33,826 bases of DNA from Bacteroidales bacterium UBA3754 (GCA_002371705.1 DFGI01000097.1:1-33826), one strand, 5' to 3'; counted from the first letter of the stretch, positions 14,608 to 23,428 are shown. The notes: a model not told the origin generated them from the sequence alone. Made by a program: numbers and translations.

Positions 14608-16605
14608 ATGCGAAAAAGAATCCATATTCTTCTGCTGTTGCTATACGCTTCAACAACAGCAATTTGTCAATCAGTCAACGACACAATTCTGATTGATGTG
14701 GTGACAATTACCCCTTTTGAACGCATCACTCCCAACGGCGAAAAAGTTGAATCATTTGATTCGCTCGGTCTCAAAGCGGCAACCTACAAAAACCTTGGCG
14801 AATTTTTGGCCCACAATAGTAATGTAATCATAAAAAACTATGGAACCGAAGGAATGGCAAGCTCACTTTCGTTGCGGGGAGCAGGAAATTCGCGCACGCA
14901 AATTCTATGGGAAGGTTTGTCGTTGAACTCCATCAGCAACGGCGAAAACAACATATCGCTCGTGCCAATCGCAAGTTTCGACAACATCACAATCAACTAC
15001 GGGGCTTCCGCAACAAGTTTTGGCAACGGCACATTTGGCGGGGCAATCAACCTAAAATCCACTCCTGTTTTCCAAAAGCAAACTTCGGCGCAGGCCCTCG
15101 CCTCTGTCGGCAGTTTCGGCACATACAAAACTAATGTTGGCTATTCGGTGGGAAATACAAAAATTCAATACAAAGGCAACGTGTTCTACACCCAGTCGGA
15201 AAGTAATTTTGAATACTACGACTACATCCGTATGGAAACATTGGAGCGGAAAAACGCCGACTACTTCAAATATGGAACAATACAAAACATACACATAAAA
15301 CTAACCGACAAACTACAAGCGCAGGCGGCACTTTGGTATCAGGTGAACGACGCAAACCTGCCATCGATTATTGGAACAGTGTCGAACGAAGTGCAATATC
15401 AAGCGGATTCATCGCTGCGGGCGTTGATTTCGTTGCAATACAACATAAACAGCAAAAACAAACTTTCGTACAAAACCGCCTACATTGACGATTACGAACT
15501 CTACACCCACAAAACCTCGCCACAAGCAACTAAATATATGGAATACAGCGAGATAAAAACACGCACAAACCAACATAATTTACAATACATCCACAAAGAA
15601 CAAACCAACAATGCAGGAACATTCATCTGCGAAGCTGAATTACAAGGAAAGCTCGCAAAAGCAGACTTAACAAACTACGGTGGCGTGAAAAAAGAGTCGT
15701 CAATAGCAGGAATTCTGCAATGCAACCATTTTATTGATTTCAAGGGAAAATCTGCGATTACGGCAGGACGTCTCTACAACTTGCTTTCGGTACGAAAAGA
15801 ATACAACACGAAATACGAAATTCCCATTATTGCAAATTTCGGAACAGAATATCACACAGGAAACAGTGGCAAAAATCCTCTAACGATAAGATTATCAATA
15901 GGGAACAAATACCGCACGCCCACTTTCAACGATTTATATTGGATAGCGTGGGGAAATCCCCATCTGTTGCCCGAAGATGGTTTTTCAACGGAATTTGGAA
16001 TCCGAAAAGCTTTTTTCAACGCCGATAAATGGTACCACATCACAGCCGATGTAACCGCTTATCATTCAGTGCTTAACAATATGATTATGTGGACTCCGTG
16101 CGGAGCTGTGTGGCATCCAATGAACACGGCGCAAGCAGTTCTACAAGGATTGGAATGTTCGTTGGAACAAAATCATTCATCAATATTCATAAATAAACCA
16201 ATAACATATAGTAACAAGCTACTAATAAATATAAACAATCCACACATAACCAAAATGAATGATTCCACAACGGCAATCGGTGCACAGGAAAGCGAGTCGG
16301 TCGGACATATTTTGTATTACGTGCCACGGTTGGCTGTGCATTTCCAACCACAGATTTCGTATAGGAATTGGGATTTGTCGGTGTTTGTGAACTACGAAAG
16401 CGAGCGCTATTTCAATTTAGAAAAAACACTTGATGCGTATGTAACGGTTGACCTCAATGTGAAAAAAACGTTTGATGTAAAAAACGTGAAATTTGCCGTT
16501 GGCGGACAAATCCGCAACATAACCGATGCTGTGTATGAGCAAGTACGCTCCTACCCGCTTCCGGGACGGAATTTTGAAATTTATTTTCTATGTTTAATCA
16601 ATTAA
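14608..16605 (+). CDS. btuB: TonB-dependent vitamin B12 receptor (BtuB-like)
   Basis: A 665-residue outer-membrane receptor with a signal peptide (MRKRIHILLLLLYASTTAIC), an N-terminal plug domain (FDSLGLKAATYKNLGEFLAHNSNVIIK to ISLVPIASFDNITINYGASATSFGNGTFGGAINL) and a beta-barrel of about 500 residues ending in NFEIYFLCLIN. The cobalamin riboswitch just upstream and the BtuG-like lipoprotein 11 bases downstream identify the ligand as a corrinoid. At 665 residues it is in the BtuB size class rather than SusC (about 1000). There is no N-terminal carboxypeptidase-like extension. Import across the inner membrane would need BtuFCD, not present in this window. Confidence 0.9.
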   Translation: MRKRIHILLLLLYASTTAICQSVNDTILIDVVTITPFERITPNGEKVESFDSLGLKAATYKNLGEFLAHNSNVIIKNYGTEGMASSLSLRGAGNSRTQILWEGLSLNSISNGENNISLVPIASFDNITINYGASATSFGNGTFGGAINLKSTPVFQKQTSAQALASVGSFGTYKTNVGYSVGNTKIQYKGNVFYTQSESNFEYYDYIRMETLERKNADYFKYGTIQNIHIKLTDKLQAQAALWYQVNDANLPSIIGTVSNEVQYQADSSLRALISLQYNINSKNKLSYKTAYIDDYELYTHKTSPQATKYMEYSEIKTRTNQHNLQYIHKEQTNNAGTFICEAELQGKLAKADLTNYGGVKKESSIAGILQCNHFIDFKGKSAITAGRLYNLLSVRKEYNTKYEIPIIANFGTEYHTGNSGKNPLTIRLSIGNKYRTPTFNDLYWIAWGNPHLLPEDGFSTEFGIRKAFFNADKWYHITADVTAYHSVLNNMIMWTPCGAVWHPMNTAQAVLQGLECSLEQNHSSIFINKPITYSNKLLININNPHITKMNDSTTAIGAQESESVGHILYYVPRLAVHFQPQISYRNWDLSVFVNYESERYFNLEKTLDAYVTVDLNVKKTFDVKNVKFAVGGQIRNITDAVYEQVRSYPLPGRNFEIYFLCLIN

Positions 16606-16616
16606 TACAAACAAAA

Positions 16617-17690
16617 ATGAAAAAAAATCTTGTAAAAATCGCGAGCTTAGTCCTCGCAGGAAGTTTTGCCTTAACGGCTTGTAACAAAGAAAAAGATGAC
16701 CCCAAGCCATCGGGCAAGTATTCTAACGTAACGTTTGTTGTGTGCGAAGGAAACTTCAACGCAAACGAAGGTTCCATCGACGTAATTGTTGACGGAGAAG
16801 TGAAAAAAGACATTTTCCAAGCAGAAAACAACCGTCCACTCGGCGACATTGTTCAATCAATGGAAATCATTGGCGACCAAGCATTTATCGTGGTAAATAA
16901 CTCTGGAAAAGTTGAAGCAGTGAACATGTTCACATTCAAAAGCGAAGGAACATGCACAGGGCTGTCGTATCCTCGTTATGTAGCAAACCGTAACGACAAG
17001 GAAATATTTGTATCGAACGGGAATGGCTATGGTAACGACTATGTGTATGTGATTGACAAACTTTCCATGCAAAAAACAGACTCTGTGGCAACAGGCTTTG
17101 GACCAAACTCAATGGTTGTGTCAAACGGAAAATTGTTCGTGGCTAATTCCGGAGGATACACTACCGACAAAACCGTTACTGTAATTGACACGAAAACGCT
17201 TAAAATTGAGAAAACCATCACCGTTGGCGACAATCCTTACGATATGGAACTTGACGAAAACGGAAACGTTGTTGTTTTGTGCAAAGGTTTGACGAACTAT
17301 TTATACGACAGCGAAGGAAATTATCAAGGTAGCGAAATTGTTTCTAATTCAGCTATTTACACAATTAACAAATCCTCTTTGGAAGCAAAAGCGATAAAAG
17401 AATTTGACCATCAATTAGCAAGCTATGGTGGAAACCTTATGGCATGCAACAATGGTACTATTTATTTTGTTGACAATGCAGTTTATTCAATGACAAGCAA
17501 CGGAGAAGCATCGAAGTTGATTGAAGGAACTGATTTCTACGGCATCAGCGTTGATTCAAAATCAGGCGACATTTGGATTGTAGCAACCCCATACGGAAGC
17601 ACGCACTCAGCAATACAATATAGCAAAGATGGGAAACTAATTAAGAAGTACAGCGTCACAAACCAACCAAACGCTGTAGTGTTTGATTAA
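16617..17690 (+). CDS. btuG: BtuG-like surface lipoprotein, beta-propeller (YncE/DUF5074 type)
   Basis: A 357-residue lipoprotein starting MKKNLVKIASLVLAGSFALTAC; an in-frame start 27 bases upstream overlaps btuB and is unlikely. The lipobox LTAC is followed by NKEKDD, an acidic/Lys stretch of the kind that sends lipoproteins to the cell surface in this phylum. The rest is a repeated-blade propeller with strands such as VYVIDKLSMQKTDSVATGFGPNSMVV and VTVIDTKTLKIEKTITVGDNPYDMEL. In Bacteroides, BtuG is a seven-bladed propeller that captures cobalamin with extreme affinity and hands it to BtuB. Position in a riboswitch-controlled operon directly after btuB supports that role here. The terminator at 17706-17748 ends the operon. 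Confidence 0.85.
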   Translation: MKKNLVKIASLVLAGSFALTACNKEKDDPKPSGKYSNVTFVVCEGNFNANEGSIDVIVDGEVKKDIFQAENNRPLGDIVQSMEIIGDQAFIVVNNSGKVEAVNMFTFKSEGTCTGLSYPRYVANRNDKEIFVSNGNGYGNDYVYVIDKLSMQKTDSVATGFGPNSMVVSNGKLFVANSGGYTTDKTVTVIDTKTLKIEKTITVGDNPYDMELDENGNVVVLCKGLTNYLYDSEGNYQGSEIVSNSAIYTINKSSLEAKAIKEFDHQLASYGGNLMACNNGTIYFVDNAVYSMTSNGEASKLIEGTDFYGISVDSKSGDIWIVATPYGSTHSAIQYSKDGKLIKKYSVTNQPNAVVFD

Positions 17691-17705
17691 AACCAAACAC
17701 GAAGC

Positions 17706-17748
17706 AAAAAAAAAATGGCTGCCCATTTGGACAGCCATTTTTTTTTGA
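17706..17748. terminator. Bidirectional terminator after btuG
   Basis: The arms atggctg and cagccat, extended by A and T runs on each side (aaaaaaaaatggctg/cagccattttttttt), flank a ten-base loop (cccatttgga) that may close further. It can end both btuG on the plus strand and the outer-membrane gene on the minus strand. Confidence 0.85.
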
Positions 17749-17760
17749 GGTATTCAAATA

Positions 17761-18426
17761 TTATAATTTGTAAATGAAACCAATTGTAATACCACCAACA
17801 GTAGCAAGATTTGCTGTGTTAGCATTGCAACCCATTCTGTTGTTCACCCATTTGTGGTCTTTATCATTTTGATCTTTTGTAACAGTGTGGAACGCACTCA
17901 AGCCCAAGAAATTCAAACCACATTCAAGTGAGAAATGGTCTGTTGCGTTATAAGTCAACCAAGGAGTTACACTCAAACCAAACATAGATGATGGGTTGTT
18001 TTTTGTTTCGGTACCACCTAACACTGTTTTACCAGAAGTGAAAAGGATAGGTAAACCTGCTTCAGCCAATACACCGAATTTACCGAATTCAACAAATGTG
18101 TAACGAACGAATGGAGTTACACCAAATGAATTGTCTTTCGACAAATTGTCTTTGTCAACTTTACCTGTTGTAGATGTAGCAAAGTTCAATTCTGCACCGA
18201 CAGATAATTTTTCATTCAATCCGAAACCAATTTTTGGAGCGATTGAAAAATCGTTTGACTTTGGATTATCCAAATCCGTTGTTTTTGATGGATCTGCTGG
18301 GTCAACAGCATTTTTCTCAACACCACCTCTGTGAGATGCGCTAACACTACCACCAAGCCACAATTGTGCGTTTGATGTCATTGCAAAGGCTACCATAGCC
18401 ACTACTGAAATTAATACTTTTTTCAT
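17761..18426 (-). CDS. Outer-membrane beta-barrel protein
   Basis: A 221-residue protein from the ATG at 18426 (MKKVLISVVAMVAFAMTSNAQ), with a typical signal peptide cleaved after SNA. The mature 200 residues show alternating strands ending in aromatic residues (FGVTPFVRYTFVEFGKFGVLAEAGLPI, SVTPWLTYNATDHFSLECGLNFLG), with a C-terminal strand VGGITIGFIYKL. This is the OMP_b-brl type of small eight-stranded barrel. A longer frame to 18480 would add 18 residues in front of a perfectly good signal peptide and overlap the promoter, so it is rejected. Specific function unknown; such proteins often serve structural or porin-like roles. Confidence 0.83.
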   Translation of the reverse strand: MKKVLISVVAMVAFAMTSNAQLWLGGSVSASHRGGVEKNAVDPADPSKTTDLDNPKSNDFSIAPKIGFGLNEKLSVGAELNFATSTTGKVDKDNLSKDNSFGVTPFVRYTFVEFGKFGVLAEAGLPILFTSGKTVLGGTETKNNPSSMFGLSVTPWLTYNATDHFSLECGLNFLGLSAFHTVTKDQNDKDHKWVNNRMGCNANTANLATVGGITIGFIYKL

Positions 18427-18455
18427 ATTGTTTAAACATTTAAAGATTAACGCCG

Positions 18456-18463
18456 CAAATGTA
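18456..18463 (-). promoter_or_regulatory. -7 element of the outer-membrane protein gene
   Basis: The minus strand reads TACATTTG, matching TAnnTTTG, 29 bases upstream of the ATG at 18426. No -33 TTTG at normal spacing was found. Confidence 0.45.
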
Positions 18464-18536
18464 TGATTAAAACAATACAAAAAAAGAAAATTCAGTTTTT
18501 TTTCTACAAAACGCTATTTTTCCCCGCTGAACTGCA

Positions 18537-19391
18537 TTATTTGGTAACGGCTTCATACACGCTGCCAAACACTTTTCTCAAAATATCGCTTGCCCACTGG
18601 AACGGATTCTTACGAATAGCTTTTTCTTGGTCGCCGACTTTTAGGAACAAACCGTCGAGAGCTTTTTGCGTAGTAAATTCACCCAAATCTGTGTTTACTT
18701 CGTGTAGATTCAAATCATCATAACTCTTTCCCAAAACCGCCAAACCCAATTTCACAGCGCCCTTATTGTTTTCACATTTTTGATATATACCATTCCATTT
18801 TCCCACTACTTCAGTCCAAATACTTGCCGCAGAAGCATTTCCTACAAATTTCTTACCCAATGCCGCATTTACTTTTGGAGAATATGCGCCAACCAACGCA
18901 TCATACGTTTGCATTTTCAAGTACGTGGTTGCTGCGAGTGAATCGAAATCAGTAGCTGATTTCATAGTACTGCCAGGCACTTCGCCGTTCAAAATCTGCA
19001 AACCATCGGTAATCGATAAATTCGTGATTGCTTCGGAGAAAATCGGTTTCGCATCTTTTGCGGCGTCTTCAGCCGAACGGTTGATAGCTTCAATCAATTG
19101 TTCCAATTTGGCATCAATCACATCAGAAGTTCCCGACCAAACATTATCCAAAAGTCTTGTTTTTTCTTGAATATACTGTGCTTCCTGTGGCAACAAAATT
19201 TTCACTGCCGCGTCGCCATAATATCCGTTAGCAACCGAAAGCATAGTTGTGGAAGAATCCGTACCAACATTCAACGCCTCCTTCAACCCCTTTACAATAT
19301 CGCCCGTTGATAAATTTGTATCATCACCCAACATATCCTCGCACGATGCGAACATAACCAATGCAAATACTGCGTAACAAATTTTCTTCAT
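18537..19391 (-). CDS. DUF4197 family lipoprotein
   Basis: A 284-residue protein with a lipobox (FALVMFASC) at about residue 17, followed by EDMLGDD. The segment GLKEALNVGTDSSTTMLSVANGYYGDAAVKILLP is the hallmark opening of DUF4197. The rest is helical and ends FKWASD-like (NPFQWASDILRKVFGSVYEAVTK). The acidic residues after the lipid-bearing cysteine suggest surface export. No activity is known for the family. It is transcribed alone, divergent from nth. Confidence 0.82.
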   Translation of the reverse strand: MKKICYAVFALVMFASCEDMLGDDTNLSTGDIVKGLKEALNVGTDSSTTMLSVANGYYGDAAVKILLPQEAQYIQEKTRLLDNVWSGTSDVIDAKLEQLIEAINRSAEDAAKDAKPIFSEAITNLSITDGLQILNGEVPGSTMKSATDFDSLAATTYLKMQTYDALVGAYSPKVNAALGKKFVGNASAASIWTEVVGKWNGIYQKCENNKGAVKLGLAVLGKSYDDLNLHEVNTDLGEFTTQKALDGLFLKVGDQEKAIRKNPFQWASDILRKVFGSVYEAVTK

Positions 19392-19393
19392 AA

Positions 19394-19428
19394 TCTATAT
19401 TTTTTTTAATATTCTATATTTTTTTTAA
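19394..19428. repeat. Short direct repeat upstream of the DUF4197 gene
   Basis: The 16 to 17-base sequence tctatattttttttaat occurs twice in succession (starting about 19394 and 19413), two to three bases apart. It lies in the untranslated leader of the DUF4197 gene. Confidence 0.55.
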
Positions 19429-19439
19429 TTCTTTGGCTA

Positions 19440-19447
19440 CAAATTTA
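19440..19447 (-). promoter_or_regulatory. -7 element of the DUF4197 gene
   Basis: The minus strand reads TAAATTTG, matching TAnnTTTG. This would place the direct repeat at 19394-19428 in the transcribed leader. No -33 element is clear. Confidence 0.4.
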
Positions 19448-19458
19448 ATCCATTTACG

Positions 19459-19466
19459 TAATTTTG
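19459..19466 (+). promoter_or_regulatory. -7 element of nth/nadE
   Basis: TAATTTTG lies 22 bases before the nth ATG. A TTTG at 19432-19435 lies 23 bases upstream, slightly longer than the usual spacing. The element is only 11 bases from the divergent one at 19440-19447. Confidence 0.45.
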
Positions 19467-19488
19467 AAACGGAAATGTATGACAAAAT

Positions 19489-20154
19489 ATGAACATAGAG
19501 GAAAAATATTCCTATTGTATGCAACGGTTTGCAGAAACCATGCCAAATCCACAGACAGAATTGTCGTACAACAACCCGTTTGAACTCCTTGTAGCCGTGA
19601 TTCTATCGGCTCAATGCACGGATAAACGGGTAAATATGATTACCCCGAATTTATTCAAAGCGTTTCCTACGCCCAAAGCCATGTCAGAAGCGAGCGAAGA
19701 ACAAATTTTCAATCTCATAAAGTCATGTTCGTACCCACAAAACAAGGCAAAGCATCTGAAAAACATGGCTATTATGCTCCACAACGAGTATCACGACCAA
19801 ATACCCGACGATGTGGAAGAAATGCAGAAACTTCCCGGCGTTGGACGGAAAACCGCAAACGTGATGGCGGCTGTGATATTCAAAAAGCCCGCTATGGCAG
19901 TTGACACACACGTGTTCCGTGTTTCGGCACGTATTGGATTGGTTCACAACGCTAAAACGCCACTCGAAACCGAAAAACAACTGATGCGGCACATTCCAAA
20001 GGACAAAGTCCACGATATGCACCATTGGCTGATTCTCCACGGACGATACACCTGCAAGGCTATCCGTCCCGAATGCCACAACTGCCCTATCACCGCAGCG
20101 TGCGAAACATTCAACCATGAAACAACTGAAATCAAAAATTTATCAATGTTTTAA
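19489..20154 (+). CDS. nth: Endonuclease III (DNA glycosylase/AP lyase)
   Basis: A 221-residue base-excision repair enzyme that removes oxidised pyrimidines. The helix-hairpin-helix LPGVGRKTANV carries the catalytic Lys121, AVDTHVFRVSARIGL carries the catalytic Asp139, and Cys189, Cys196, Cys199 and Cys205 (C-X6-C-X2-C-X5-C) form the 4Fe-4S site. Size and motifs are complete. The nadE start follows 9 bases after the stop, so the two genes are co-transcribed, a pairing without an obvious functional link. Confidence 0.97.
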   Translation: MNIEEKYSYCMQRFAETMPNPQTELSYNNPFELLVAVILSAQCTDKRVNMITPNLFKAFPTPKAMSEASEEQIFNLIKSCSYPQNKAKHLKNMAIMLHNEYHDQIPDDVEEMQKLPGVGRKTANVMAAVIFKKPAMAVDTHVFRVSARIGLVHNAKTPLETEKQLMRHIPKDKVHDMHHWLILHGRYTCKAIRPECHNCPITAACETFNHETTEIKNLSMF

Positions 20155-20163
20155 ATCATTACT

Positions 20164-21708
20164 ATGAAGATAGCAATAGCACAACAAAATTATTCAATCG
20201 GCGATTTTGGAAAAAATGCGACAAAAATTTCAAAAGCGATTTTCGACGCAAAAAATCATCAAGCCGATTTGATTGTATTTCCTGAAATGAGTCTATGTGG
20301 TTCATTTCCATACGATTTACTCCAAATGGAGGATTTTATGGAAACCACTATGCAAGTTCTCCAACGTATTGCGACAGAATCATACGGCATTGCTGTGTTG
20401 ATTGGTTGTCCAACATATTGCGAAGATGAAAACGAAACAAAAGTATATAATTCCGCAATATTGATAGAAAACGGCATAATAACACGAAGATTCAATAAGA
20501 AAAATCTGTCGCATTTGGAGTCAAAATATTTTAAGACAGACAATGAGAAAAACGTGTTTGAATGGAAAAAACAAAAAATTGCCGTTTGCGTGGGCAACGA
20601 TGAACCAATCACCGAAGGCGTTTCTTTGTGCATCAACATCTGCGAGAAACAGTATAAACATGAAAGCAAATGCGAATGCAAGCAATTTGCAAACACCTCA
20701 TTTCCTGTAATTTCCGTAAGTCAATACGGAGGAAACACCGAGGTTCTCTACAAAGGACATTCGTGGGTTCGCAACGCGAAAGGCGAAACAATCATAGAAC
20801 TCCCCTATTTTGCGGATGGATTCGCCATTTACGACACCGACAAAACCTACGAACCGATTAAACAGGAGAAACCAAGCGACATAGCACTGCTCCACGATGC
20901 ATTGGTTCTTGGTATTCGTGATTATTTTGAGAAAAACGGATTCAAGACCGCCACACTCGGACTTTCGGGCGGAATCGATTCTGCCGTGGTACTTGCGCTT
21001 GCTGCGGAAGCAATTGGTAGTGAGAACATTAGAGTTTTGCTGTTGCCATCGGAATTTTCCACATCGCATTCTATAACCGATGCCGAAGGTTTGGCGAAAA
21101 ATCTTGGCGTGCAATACGACATTGTACCAATAAAATCAATCTATACCGAAGCATTGACAGCTTTATCACCAATTTTCAAAGATTTGCCATTCTCCGTTGC
21201 CGAAGAAAACTTGCAGGCACGAATCCGAGGTACTTTGCTTATGACGTTGAGCAACAAATTGGGAAATATACTTCTCAACACTTCAAACAAGAGCGAAGCG
21301 GCTGTAGGTTATGGCACACTATACGGCGACACAAACGGAAGTCTTTCGGTTATTGGCGATGTATATAAAACCGACGTATTTAAATTAGCACGCTACATAA
21401 ACAGAAATACGGAAATAATTCCCGAACATACTATCATAAAACCCCCTTCAGCGGAACTTCATCCAAATCAACAAGACTCTGATTCGCTTCCCGACTACAA
21501 CACCTTAGATGCAATATTGTTGCAGTACATAGAAAATGGAAAAAGTGAAGTTGAAATTTGTAAGATGGGATTTGACAAAGAAATTGTTGCAAAAACAATC
21601 AAAATGGTGAAACGATGCGAATTCAAACGCCAGCAACTTTGTCCAGCAATACGGGTTTCGCAAAAACCATTTGCGGAACGAATAATTCCTTTAATTGCGA
21701 AATTCTAA
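20164..21708 (+). CDS. nadE: NAD+ synthetase with N-terminal nitrilase-like domain (altered active site)
   Basis: A 514-residue protein with an N-terminal carbon-nitrogen hydrolase (glutaminase) domain (about 1-235) and a C-terminal NAD synthetase domain with the ATP-binding loop LGLSGGIDSAVVLALAAEA and a complete ending (CEFKRQQLCPAIRVSQKPFAERIIP). The synthetase half looks fully functional and would make NAD+ from deamido-NAD+. In the glutaminase half Glu41 (FPEMSLCG) and Lys112 are present. Counting from the conserved FE (132-133), the position of the catalytic Cys in the usual ICED motif is Gly144 (VCVGND). Two short stretches around the active site are also deleted. The enzyme may therefore depend on free ammonia. 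Cys142 lies two residues away and is an alternative. Confidence 0.92.
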   Translation: MKIAIAQQNYSIGDFGKNATKISKAIFDAKNHQADLIVFPEMSLCGSFPYDLLQMEDFMETTMQVLQRIATESYGIAVLIGCPTYCEDENETKVYNSAILIENGIITRRFNKKNLSHLESKYFKTDNEKNVFEWKKQKIAVCVGNDEPITEGVSLCINICEKQYKHESKCECKQFANTSFPVISVSQYGGNTEVLYKGHSWVRNAKGETIIELPYFADGFAIYDTDKTYEPIKQEKPSDIALLHDALVLGIRDYFEKNGFKTATLGLSGGIDSAVVLALAAEAIGSENIRVLLLPSEFSTSHSITDAEGLAKNLGVQYDIVPIKSIYTEALTALSPIFKDLPFSVAEENLQARIRGTLLMTLSNKLGNILLNTSNKSEAAVGYGTLYGDTNGSLSVIGDVYKTDVFKLARYINRNTEIIPEHTIIKPPSAELHPNQQDSDSLPDYNTLDAILLQYIENGKSEVEICKMGFDKEIVAKTIKMVKRCEFKRQQLCPAIRVSQKPFAERIIPLIAKF

Positions 21709-21711
21709 AAA

Positions 21712-21752
21712 AAACGTAGGGGCAAATGAATCAATCACTTGCCCCTACGTTT
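21712..21752. terminator. Long-stem terminator/palindrome between nadE and a small gene
   Basis: The arms aaacgtaggggcaa (21712-21725) and ttgcccctacgttt (21739-21752) are perfect reverse complements with a 13-base loop. Flanking A and T bases are compatible with termination from both converging genes. The gtagggg core resembles the REP-like elements near era, so it may be a repeat adopted as a terminator. Confidence 0.75.
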
Positions 21753-21777
21753 ATACATTCAAAATCAAGAAACGAAA

Positions 21778-22047
21778 CTATTTTTGAGCGTCATTCAATT
21801 TTGTAAGAATATCGCTCATTTTAGCAACATAGTTCGTAATCAAACCATTATAAAACGCTTTACACGACATTTTTTCGTCAAGTTTCACAGCAAAACGGGT
21901 GTCGTTGTAGAGAGCAATAGCTTCATCGATTAATTTTTCAACCATTTCTGATTTTTCAGGGAAGAAATCACCTGTAAACATACATTCTTCAATTACAGTT
22001 GCGAAAACTGCATCAACATCTTTTTTAAAATCTCTTTTACTCGCCAT
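21778..22047 (-). CDS. Small conserved protein of unknown function
   Basis: An 89-residue, acidic, helical protein starting MASKRDFKKDVDAVFATVIEE; an in-frame start 24 bases upstream is rejected because the better ATG lies downstream of the promoter. No signal peptide, membrane helix or known motif is seen. Helices such as SEMVEKLIDEAIALYNDTRFAV and NYVAKMSDILTKLNDAQ suggest a small helical bundle. It has its own promoter at 22069-22099 and is not tightly linked to its neighbours. I do not know the function; it has the look of a widespread Bacteroidota housekeeping hypothetical. Confidence 0.8.
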   Translation of the reverse strand: MASKRDFKKDVDAVFATVIEECMFTGDFFPEKSEMVEKLIDEAIALYNDTRFAVKLDEKMSCKAFYNGLITNYVAKMSDILTKLNDAQK

Positions 22048-22068
22048 TGTATTAAATTTTTTATTTGT

Positions 22069-22099
22069 CAAATATACTTTTTTTCTACGAAATTACAAG
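22069..22099 (-). promoter_or_regulatory. Promoter of the small conserved gene
   Basis: The minus strand has CTTG at 22096-22099 and TATATTTG at 22069-22076 with 19 bases between them, a good fit to the -33/-7 pattern of the phylum. Confidence 0.6.
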
Positions 22100-22105
22100 C
22101 CACAT

Positions 22106-23419
22106 TTATTTGTGATTTTCGTTGAATAATTTAGCGCGGTCTTTCAACAAATCAATCTTATGTTGCGACATTTGTGAAGTGCAGGCACGCAAGCCTTGTC
22201 GCTCGCTGCCAGTAATGTCAAGCGTGATTGCACTGATGCCATAATACAGCAATTCAGCCAGCAACTCGCCGCCAGTCATTCCTGGATAGCCCACAGTGAA
22301 ATAGAATCCGTCGCCCACAGGATTGTCCATATCCTTGTCGTACACAATTTCAAAACCATTTTGCGTAAAAATATCCTTAGCCTGTTTTGCACGACGGCCA
22401 TATTCAAGAATATCGTTACGGAAATTGTAGGTGCCGTCGTTTGCTGCCTTCAAAATAGCCGTGAACGCATATTGGGCTGAATACGCCGTTCCCGAAGTCA
22501 AGGCATACACCGCACCGTAAATCATTGCCCTACCCAATTCTTCTTGCGCATAGAAGCGAAGTAAATCAGGGAATTTCTTCATATACAACGCATTGGAAAT
22601 CACCAACGAAGCAATTCGCTGACCAGCATAACTGAACGCCTTCGAAGCCGAAATCAACAATATATAATTGTCGGTGTATTTTGCAATTGTCGGTTGGAAC
22701 GGCGGGACACCAGGCTGACCGTAGTCTTTACGGAAATCCATGGCGAAATAAGCCAAATCTTCAACGACAACAATATCGTATTTGTTCACAATGTTGGCAA
22801 TAATCCGCAATTCCACGTCGGTGAACGAAATCCACGAAGGATTGTTCGGGCTGGAATACACGATAGTGGCGATATCGCCATTTTTGCAGTACGACTCAAG
22901 TTTGTCACGCAACGCTTCGCCACGGAATTTGTACACATCAAACGTTTCGAACGGCAAGCCCATGATTTTCAACTGCTGTTTTTGCACAGGGAAACCTGGG
23001 TCTATGAATAATGTTTTTGTCTTTTTTGCGTCGCGGCGGCCTGCCGTTAAAAATGCGGCGAAGCTTGCCTGCATAGAGCCTACGGTCGGTACGCAACATT
23101 CTTGATTCACATCAATATCAAGGAAATTCTTTACAAAACGAGCCATTTCCTTTTTCAATTCAGGCATACCTTCTATTGGCGGATAAATCGATGCACAACC
23201 GTTTTTCAAAGCTTCAATTTCAGCCTTCACTCCCACCTCGGCTGGAGCCAATCCAGGCACGCCCATTTCCATTTTCACGTATTCAATACCCGTTTCCTCT
23301 TCAATATCGCGTACAATCTTTACAATCTGACGAATCGACGCTTTCGACACGTCTTTGATGCCATTTGCGGCTATCGCCTTATCAACCACATCGCGTGGTA
23401 TTATAGTTTTTTGTTCCAT
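22106..23419 (-). CDS. PLP-dependent class I/II aminotransferase
   Basis: A 437-residue fold-type I aminotransferase. ISASKAFSYAGQRIA contains the PLP-binding Lys260 and the phosphate-binding Arg, YSSPNNP (Asn192/193) contacts the cofactor and VVVEDLAYFAMDFR carries the Asp and Tyr of the PLP site. The whole length fits the aspartate/aromatic aminotransferase superfamily, but the substrate is not evident. It starts 9 bases after the M1 peptidase stop, so peptidase and aminotransferase are probably transcribed together, consistent with use of peptides and amino acids. Confidence 0.9.
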   Translation of the reverse strand: MEQKTIIPRDVVDKAIAANGIKDVSKASIRQIVKIVRDIEEETGIEYVKMEMGVPGLAPAEVGVKAEIEALKNGCASIYPPIEGMPELKKEMARFVKNFLDIDVNQECCVPTVGSMQASFAAFLTAGRRDAKKTKTLFIDPGFPVQKQQLKIMGLPFETFDVYKFRGEALRDKLESYCKNGDIATIVYSSPNNPSWISFTDVELRIIANIVNKYDIVVVEDLAYFAMDFRKDYGQPGVPPFQPTIAKYTDNYILLISASKAFSYAGQRIASLVISNALYMKKFPDLLRFYAQEELGRAMIYGAVYALTSGTAYSAQYAFTAILKAANDGTYNFRNDILEYGRRAKQAKDIFTQNGFEIVYDKDMDNPVGDGFYFTVGYPGMTGGELLAELLYYGISAITLDITGSERQGLRACTSQMSQHKIDLLKDRAKLFNENHK

Positions 23420-23428
23420 TGTTTATTG

